The position numbers and the translations under genes are program-made. A stretch of 64,000 bases of DNA from Levilactobacillus yonginensis (GTDB taxonomy: Bacteria; Bacillota; Bacilli; Lactobacillales; Lactobacillaceae). Below, in pieces: positions 59,705-64,000 of the stretch (position 1 is the stretch's first letter; each line of letters opens with the position of its first letter). The notes beneath the pieces were generated by a model, which searched no databases, was not told where the DNA came from, and saw only the letters and a program-made list of their open reading frames with translations. The stretch lies in the NCBI RefSeq assembly GCF_003946265.1, contig NZ_RHNO01000010.1:1-64000 (forward strand). Reading direction: 5' to 3'.

Positions 59705-60229
59705 ATGGCGTACCGGACACCACCATTTATCACGCCATTTGCAATTGTTTCGATGGCCTTGGCTCTCGGAGCAACGAACGTGGTGACGAACACGGTCACC
59801 AAGTCTAATGAAGGGGCCTCGCGAGTTTCTAACACCAGTTCATCATTAGTTAGTGGCCTGTCATCGAGCGATTCCAAAAAGAATAGCGATGATAGTAGTA
59901 AGAAGGAGTCTGATTCTTCGAAGAAGGACAGCAGTAGTGATGAATCATCAGACAGTTCATCCACGGACACGCAAAGTTCTTCGGCGGATACGACTTCTGA
60001 TACGGAATCATCCCACGCAACGACAACGGGGAATACTGGGACGACTTCTAAGAAGAAAAACTCCAGCTCGACCACGACTAACAACAATAACAGCACCAAT
60101 AATACGACGGATGACACCACCGACAGTGGCAGCACGACTGGTGATACGACTGACGACACGCAGAGTGCACAGACGTATAGTCATTCGGCGGCTAATACGA
60201 CCGACGGCACAACCAGTGCAGGTCAATAA
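59705..60229 (+). CDS. Ser/Asp/Thr-rich low-complexity protein
   Basis: 174 aa. An N-terminal hydrophobic segment (about 9-24, ITPFAIVSMALALGATNV) is followed by about 130 residues that are almost only Ser, Asp, Lys, Thr and Asn (for example DSSKKESDSSKKDSSSDESS). No anchor motif. The acidic, repetitive tail suggests an extended extracellular spacer or glycosylated stalk. AAGGAGG precedes ATG. The next gene starts 20 bp later, so they are co-transcribed. Function unknown. Confidence 0.75.
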   Translation: MAYRTPPFITPFAIVSMALALGATNVVTNTVTKSNEGASRVSNTSSSLVSGLSSSDSKKNSDDSSKKESDSSKKDSSSDESSDSSSTDTQSSSADTTSDTESSHATTTGNTGTTSKKKNSSSTTTNNNNSTNNTTDDTTDSGSTTGDTTDDTQSAQTYSHSAANTTDGTTSAGQ

Positions 60230-60249
60230 GAGAGGAGGGCGAATCATTC

Positions 60250-61182
60250 ATGTTAAGTTTTCTTGATATGGTCAACCATTACTTGGGCTACATCAACGTC
60301 AGCGTAAAGATTAAGAACCGCATCTATGTCATTTTGGGGATGTTGGGGGATATTTACCTGTTCTATATCGGGATTCGTTACCTTCAAAATGGTCACCCGT
60401 TCTGGGGACTGTTGATTCTGTTGATTGCGTTGGCCCTGCTATACTTCGAGTACTTGAATACCATCTATTATTTCACGGATAAAAAGGCACCGTTTGATAT
60501 TTCGCCTAAGATCGAAAAGCTATTGCATATCAAACCCAAAGAAGCCGAGTTGGAAGATAACAAACATCACGCCATGCGGGGTGGGCGGAACATTCCAGCT
60601 AACGGATACTTCGATGAGAAGAAGATTTTACCTGGTAAGCTAAAGTCTTCTGCTGTGGAAACACAAAACATCCAAACGTTAGCAACCCGTTTACAGCAGA
60701 ATCAGTTGTTAGCTATGGATTACTCTGGCTTAGGCGAACGTGAAATCATGGAACAGACGCAAAAGAACGGCAAGCCCGTTTACGCGTCCGGACCTGGCGC
60801 CATGATTCCTTACTTTGAGATGCAATCTGAAGGTAACCAACTGGTGGTCTATGCTGGGATGAACCAAGCCGAGAAACAACGGGTCGGTTCGGTTAGCACG
60901 GTGGGACTGCAAAATGTCCAGGATGTGCGGGACCAATTTGAACTGTACTTAGCCAACGCGACCTTGGTTGGTGGACCGTTCAAAGTGTTGGGACGCACCT
61001 CACTGATCGAACAACCCAATGATTTCCAAGTGGCGGTTCAATTGGCCTATAAGCATAGCGATGATGCCTCATCGACTGGTGACACCACCGTGTCAAGTCG
61101 ACGGCAACGTTACGATGAACCGTCAGCGGCCACGTCGAATGATGACGAGCCCATGACGCGGACATCGCGGTACCATCATTAA
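60250..61182 (+). CDS. Conserved lactobacillar membrane protein (310 aa)
   Basis: Two membrane segments near 30-45 and 50-75 (IYVILGMLGDIYLFYIGIRY, then LLILLIALALLYFEYLNTIY). A soluble region of about 230 residues follows, with strongly patterned LPGKLKSSAVETQNIQTLAT and a central hydrophobic-polar domain (about 145-265). The tail is Ser/Thr/Arg-rich (SRRQRYDEPS). I recognise it only as a family found across lactobacilli. It is the partner of the Ser/Asp-rich gene before it. Confidence 0.78.
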   Translation: MLSFLDMVNHYLGYINVSVKIKNRIYVILGMLGDIYLFYIGIRYLQNGHPFWGLLILLIALALLYFEYLNTIYYFTDKKAPFDISPKIEKLLHIKPKEAELEDNKHHAMRGGRNIPANGYFDEKKILPGKLKSSAVETQNIQTLATRLQQNQLLAMDYSGLGEREIMEQTQKNGKPVYASGPGAMIPYFEMQSEGNQLVVYAGMNQAEKQRVGSVSTVGLQNVQDVRDQFELYLANATLVGGPFKVLGRTSLIEQPNDFQVAVQLAYKHSDDASSTGDTTVSSRRQRYDEPSAATSNDDEPMTRTSRYHH

Positions 61183-61213
61183 GTTTAGCTAGTTAATTAA
61201 AATATGACTGATT

Positions 61214-61253
61214 AGAGCACGTAACCGTGAAAGCGGGGACGGGCTCTTTTTTT
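61214..61253 (+). terminator. Intrinsic terminator
   Basis: AGAGC-CGT-CC pairs with GG-ACG-GCTCT, an imperfect but symmetrical stem, followed by seven T. Confidence 0.75.
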
Positions 61254-61296
61254 AGTTAGCGGTTGAAGGCTGAACTTGCTATGGCAATAATATGAG

Positions 61297-61335
61297 CGTG
61301 TCTTTTCGCCTTACTGGCCGCTGGATTTGGGCTCA
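61297..61335 (-). repeat. Remnant of a reverse module B
   Basis: GTGTCTTTTCGCCTTACTGG continues as CCGCTGGATTTGGGCTCA, matching the left part of module B (GTGTCAGTTCGCCTTACCGG..GGGCT) before the similarity ends. It sits in the place of the reverse partner of the module A at 61433. Confidence 0.6.
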
Positions 61336-61432
61336 CCCAGTATTTTGCAGTCGGCTGTCTGTTATCTATGGTACCGCCATAAGCGGCTCAACTGCCCCCA
61401 GGCAGGGACAAGCATAGTCACACTACAATTAG

Positions 61433-61611
61433 AGCTGGAGGAGGGCAGGAATGTAGCCAGCTGTGAAAGTGGTGTTGGCTGGTGACTTTCCAGCATACAG
61501 CACGGGCGACTTTGAAGACACGCGGTTTTCGTGGCTTCAAATCGAGCGAGAAGCCAGCACTTTGGCTGAAGCGTCCCCACAGCAGGCGGAATCCCTGACC
61601 TCCTCCGGCGG
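61433..61611 (+). repeat. Module A copy 13 (forward)
   Basis: GGAGGAGGGCAGG near the left pairs with CCTGACCTCCTCC at the right. P2 GTTGGCTGG/CCAGCATAC, P3 CTTTGAAGAC/GGCTTCAAAT, P4 GAAGCC/GGCTGAAG; core CCCCACAGCAGGC. Confidence 0.85.
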
Positions 61612-61893
61612 ATGTCCAATTCACCTGCTTTAGGAGAATTATCATTGAAAACGGTCCCGTTGAGACAGTCACCGCACAATTTTTTTCAGATGAACCAAAC
61701 CCGTGGTGGGGCTAAATTTTGGTAGGTTTAATCGTTAGCGGGGGTGGCCATCTTAAAGCTGTTTACTTTGACCGAGTAATTTTTTTGGTTTAAACTAAAT
61801 TTTAGACACTATTATATCTGGTGGTCAAAACCAGTACGGGGCGCTAGTATTCGGGCCTGACGGCGATACTTTAACTAGTGGAGGGAAATACTT

Positions 61894-62634
61894 ATGTCAA
61901 TGATTGAATTTCACAACGTGGAAAAGTACTATGGCAGCTTTCACGCCTTGCATAACATTAATTTGACGATTGAAGCCGGTGAAACCGTTGTTCTGATTGG
62001 ACCTTCGGGGTCTGGGAAGTCAACACTGATTCGGACCGTGAATGGTCTGGAACAGATTCGTCACGGGCAACTGATCGTTAACGGACAAGACCTGGCCAAC
62101 CCCAAGACGGATATTAATCGAATCCGGAAAAACGTGGGAATGGTGTTCCAACACTTTAATTTGTACGCGAACAAGACGATTCTCGAAAACATTATGCTTT
62201 CGCCACGGATTGTTTTACACCGTGGTGAAGCGGAAAACAAAAAGGTCGCTATGGAAATGCTCGACCGAGTTGGCTTAGCAGACCAAGCACCTAAGATGCC
62301 ATCCCAGCTTTCAGGGGGACAACAACAACGGATCGCGATTGCGCGTTCGCTGGCCATGAAGCCTAAGTGTTTGTTGTTCGATGAACCAACCAGTGCGTTG
62401 GACCCTGAAATGATCGATGATGTGTTGAACGTTATGAAGACCATCGCACGGGACTCCAGTATGACGTCCCTCGTGGTGACCCACGAAATGGGCTTTGCCC
62501 GTGAAGTGGCCAACCGGGTTATCTTTATGGCTGACGGTCGGATTCTGGAAGACGATAGCAAGGAGACTTTCTTTGACGGTGAGCCAACTAACGAACGTGC
62601 TCGTCAATTCTTAAGCAAGATCATCACACACTAA
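61894..62634 (+). CDS. glnQ: Glutamine-type ABC transporter ATPase (GlnQ)
   Basis: 246 aa. Walker A GPSGSGKST, Q-loop GMVFQHFNLYANKTILEN, signature LSGGQQQRIAIARSLA, Walker B LLFDEPTSALDPEM, switch VTHEMGFA. This is the polar amino acid uptake subfamily. GGAGGG precedes ATG 61894. First gene of glnQ-glnH-glnP. The 200 bp upstream has no recognised RNA switch. Confidence 0.93.
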   Translation: MSMIEFHNVEKYYGSFHALHNINLTIEAGETVVLIGPSGSGKSTLIRTVNGLEQIRHGQLIVNGQDLANPKTDINRIRKNVGMVFQHFNLYANKTILENIMLSPRIVLHRGEAENKKVAMEMLDRVGLADQAPKMPSQLSGGQQQRIAIARSLAMKPKCLLFDEPTSALDPEMIDDVLNVMKTIARDSSMTSLVVTHEMGFAREVANRVIFMADGRILEDDSKETFFDGEPTNERARQFLSKIITH

Positions 62635-62653
62635 TCAGGGGAGGAATTTAGCT

Positions 62654-63490
62654 ATGAAAAGATTGATTCGAAATCTTGGCCTCTTGCTGACCCTGGTGGC
62701 GGTCTCCGTGGTGGTTACGGCATGTGGCAGTCAGTCACTGGCGTCCAAAAACGTGCTGAAGACCGATCAACAATCTAAGACCGTTACCTGGGGTGTCAAA
62801 GCGGATACCCGGTTGTTTGGATTGCTAGACACGAAGGATGGCAAAATCAAAGGATTTGAAATTGATTTGGCTAAGGCGTTGACCAAGCAAATGTTAGGCA
62901 AGAATGCCAAAGCAAAGTTTATTCAAGTAACGAGTTCGACACGGATTCCAATGCTGAAGAACGGTAACATTGATGCCATTATGGCTACCATGACGCCTTC
63001 TCCAGAACGGCGGAAGCAAGTGTCTTTCTCAGATCAATATTTCCTGGCGGGCCAATCATTACTGGTCAAGAAGGGCAGTAGCATCAGGAACGTTAAAGAT
63101 TTAAATGAGCAAAAGGCCACCGTCTTAGGGGTCGTCGGTTCTGACTCCGTGCAAAACGTCGCCAAGGTCGCTCCGAACGCCAAGGTCCTACAGCTGACCG
63201 ACTACGCCCAAGCAATGACGGCGTTGAAGTCCGGTCAAGGTCAAGCGTTGACGACTGATAATGGGATTCTGTATGGGATGTCCATTCAGAATCCGGGCTA
63301 TGAAGTTACCAAGGGGTCATTCGTCTCCGAACCTTACGGCATTGCCATCAACAAGAACCAAACGCAGTTCAGACTGGCCGTCAACCAAGCGTTGAAGCAG
63401 GTTCGGGCTAGCGGCGAATACAACAAGATTCTTCACAAATGGTTCCACAACGTGAAGGGCTTCGACTACGAGGAGGCGGCTAAAGAATGA
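62654..63490 (+). CDS. glnH: Glutamine-type ABC transporter substrate-binding lipoprotein
   Basis: 278 aa. Lipobox VVVTAC with Cys24. SBP_bac_3 fold: VTWGVKADTRLFGLLDTKDG, IKGFEIDLAKALTKQML, STRIPMLKNGNIDAIMATMT with the Arg that binds the amino-acid carboxylate, and the ERRKQVSFSDQYF block. It binds glutamine or glutamate/polar amino acids. Spacing of 19 bp from the ATPase gene; its stop overlaps the next ATG (ATGA at 63487-63490). Confidence 0.92.
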   Translation: MKRLIRNLGLLLTLVAVSVVVTACGSQSLASKNVLKTDQQSKTVTWGVKADTRLFGLLDTKDGKIKGFEIDLAKALTKQMLGKNAKAKFIQVTSSTRIPMLKNGNIDAIMATMTPSPERRKQVSFSDQYFLAGQSLLVKKGSSIRNVKDLNEQKATVLGVVGSDSVQNVAKVAPNAKVLQLTDYAQAMTALKSGQGQALTTDNGILYGMSIQNPGYEVTKGSFVSEPYGIAINKNQTQFRLAVNQALKQVRASGEYNKILHKWFHNVKGFDYEEAAKE

Positions 63491-64000
63491 TTCATATCTT
63501 TCAAGCATACGGAGGAACACTCCTCTACGGCCTAGGGCAAACGCTGTTATGTAGTGTAATTGCACTGGTCTTCAGTCTGATTCTTGGGACGTTCTTTGCT
63601 TTACTGGAAGAATCTCCTAATAAATTTGGGCGCGTCGTTGCACGGATCTACATCGAAGTTTTCCGGAATATTCCGTTACTGGTTATCACGATGTTCTTCT
63701 ACGTGGTGTTTCCGCTCTACGTCATCAAAATGAACGGGTTTACCGCCGGCACGATTGGGTTGACGCTCTATACGTCAGCGTTCATCGCCGAAACGGTCCG
63801 GGCCGGAATTGGGTCGGTTGATCCTGGTCAGATGGAAGGGGCCCGGGCCAACGGGTTATCCTTCTGGCAAGCCATGCGGTTCATCATTTTGCCGCAAGCC
63901 TTTCGCTACGTGATTCCGCCACTGGGTAATCAATTCGTGAACCTGGTCAAGAACTCCTCAACGTTGGCCTTTGTTGGGGGCTTTGATTTGATGTATCAAG
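63487..64000 (+). CDS. glnP: Glutamine-type ABC transporter permease, 5' part (truncated by window edge)
   Basis: The frame opens with MIHIFQAYGGTLLYGLGQTL and runs past the last base (171 codons visible, no stop). At least three membrane segments can be seen, with the coupling EAA-like block SFWQAMRFIILPQAFRYVIP and the usual SVDPGQMEGARANG loop. It is the HisM/GlnM-type permease and completes the glnQHP operon, in which other lactobacilli often have a second permease gene following. Confidence 0.92.
   Translation, partial: MIHIFQAYGGTLLYGLGQTLLCSVIALVFSLILGTFFALLEESPNKFGRVVARIYIEVFRNIPLLVITMFFYVVFPLYVIKMNGFTAGTIGLTLYTSAFIAETVRAGIGSVDPGQMEGARANGLSFWQAMRFIILPQAFRYVIPPLGNQFVNLVKNSSTLAFVGGFDLMYQ

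Noticed and set aside
59853-60266. Arg-rich ORF in another frame of the Ser/Asp-rich gene
   Set aside because: Low-complexity codons (TCA, GAT and the like) read in a shifted frame give Arg-rich translation; no ribosome site.
1-64000. CRISPR arrays, rRNA or tRNA genes, prophage or transposase genes
   Set aside because: No regular short direct repeats with spacers, no tRNA cloverleaf with CCA or known rRNA stretches, and no integrase, transposase or phage structural proteins were seen.

Overview
The window reads as chromosome of a Lactobacillaceae lactic acid bacterium; genus not determined, though a Levilactobacillus- or Lactiplantibacillus-like organism would fit. Reasons: about half G+C by eye, short intergenic gaps with AGGAGG ribosome sites, GTG starts on several genes, many intrinsic terminators, and a typical gene set (LtaS-type lipoteichoic acid synthase, PepX, prolyl iminopeptidase, choloylglycine hydrolase family, Firmicute ferredoxin-NADP reductase, TPP-controlled ykoEDC). 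I found no rRNA, tRNA, CRISPR array, prophage or transposase gene.

Layout. 1-5.6 kb: small proteins, then a minus-strand thiamine-precursor operon (ykoE-ykoD-ykoC-tenA plus a membrane protein) behind a TPP riboswitch with its terminator. 5.8-8.5 kb: tandem secreted D,D-carboxypeptidases. 9.2-19.1 kb: CAT-fold acetyltransferase, DUF2087/GIY-YIG pair, two HAD phosphatases around a degenerate PTS EIIC and a DUF915 hydrolase, a nucleoside hydrolase opposite a PrsW-like protease, and a second DUF915 hydrolase. 19-34 kb: FNR, LtaS, phosphatase, GNAT, NlpC/P60, MerR, PadR+MFS, MMPL, choloylglycine hydrolase, YdcF and GH73. 34-38.6 kb: serine hydrolase, TerC, MucBP-like protein and a frameshifted beta-hydroxyacid dehydrogenase. 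38.7-46.9 kb: two TrpXYZ-type ABC cassettes around a DegV protein. 47.5-64 kb: CPBP protease, VOC, ABC-F, YkuD, PepI, PepX, APC permease, Nudix + guanylate-kinase-like, Fur family, a Ser/Asp-rich protein and a glutamine-type ABC operon cut by the window edge.

The most unusual content is non-coding. (1) A dispersed family of about 150-195 bp structured repeats fills most long intergenic gaps: 13 copies of module A and 6 of module B, plus two remnants. All are imperfect palindromes with internal hairpins whose arms change sequence between copies but stay complementary. Nearly all occur as head-to-head pairs. Two B+A pairs (8516-9110 and 52824-53408) are whole mobile units, with terminal inverted repeats (CTAAAGGTTGAAAG-like) and perfect 7-bp target duplications (CTATATA, TTAATGA). 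(2) The two TrpXYZ-type cassettes each have a long leader with a promoter, a tiny leader peptide, competing hairpins and a terminator. One peptide is Phe-rich (ends FAFSFFFR), the other has a Trp codon just before the switching stem. This looks like ribosome-mediated attenuation, which is uncommon in this lineage, where T-boxes normally do this job.
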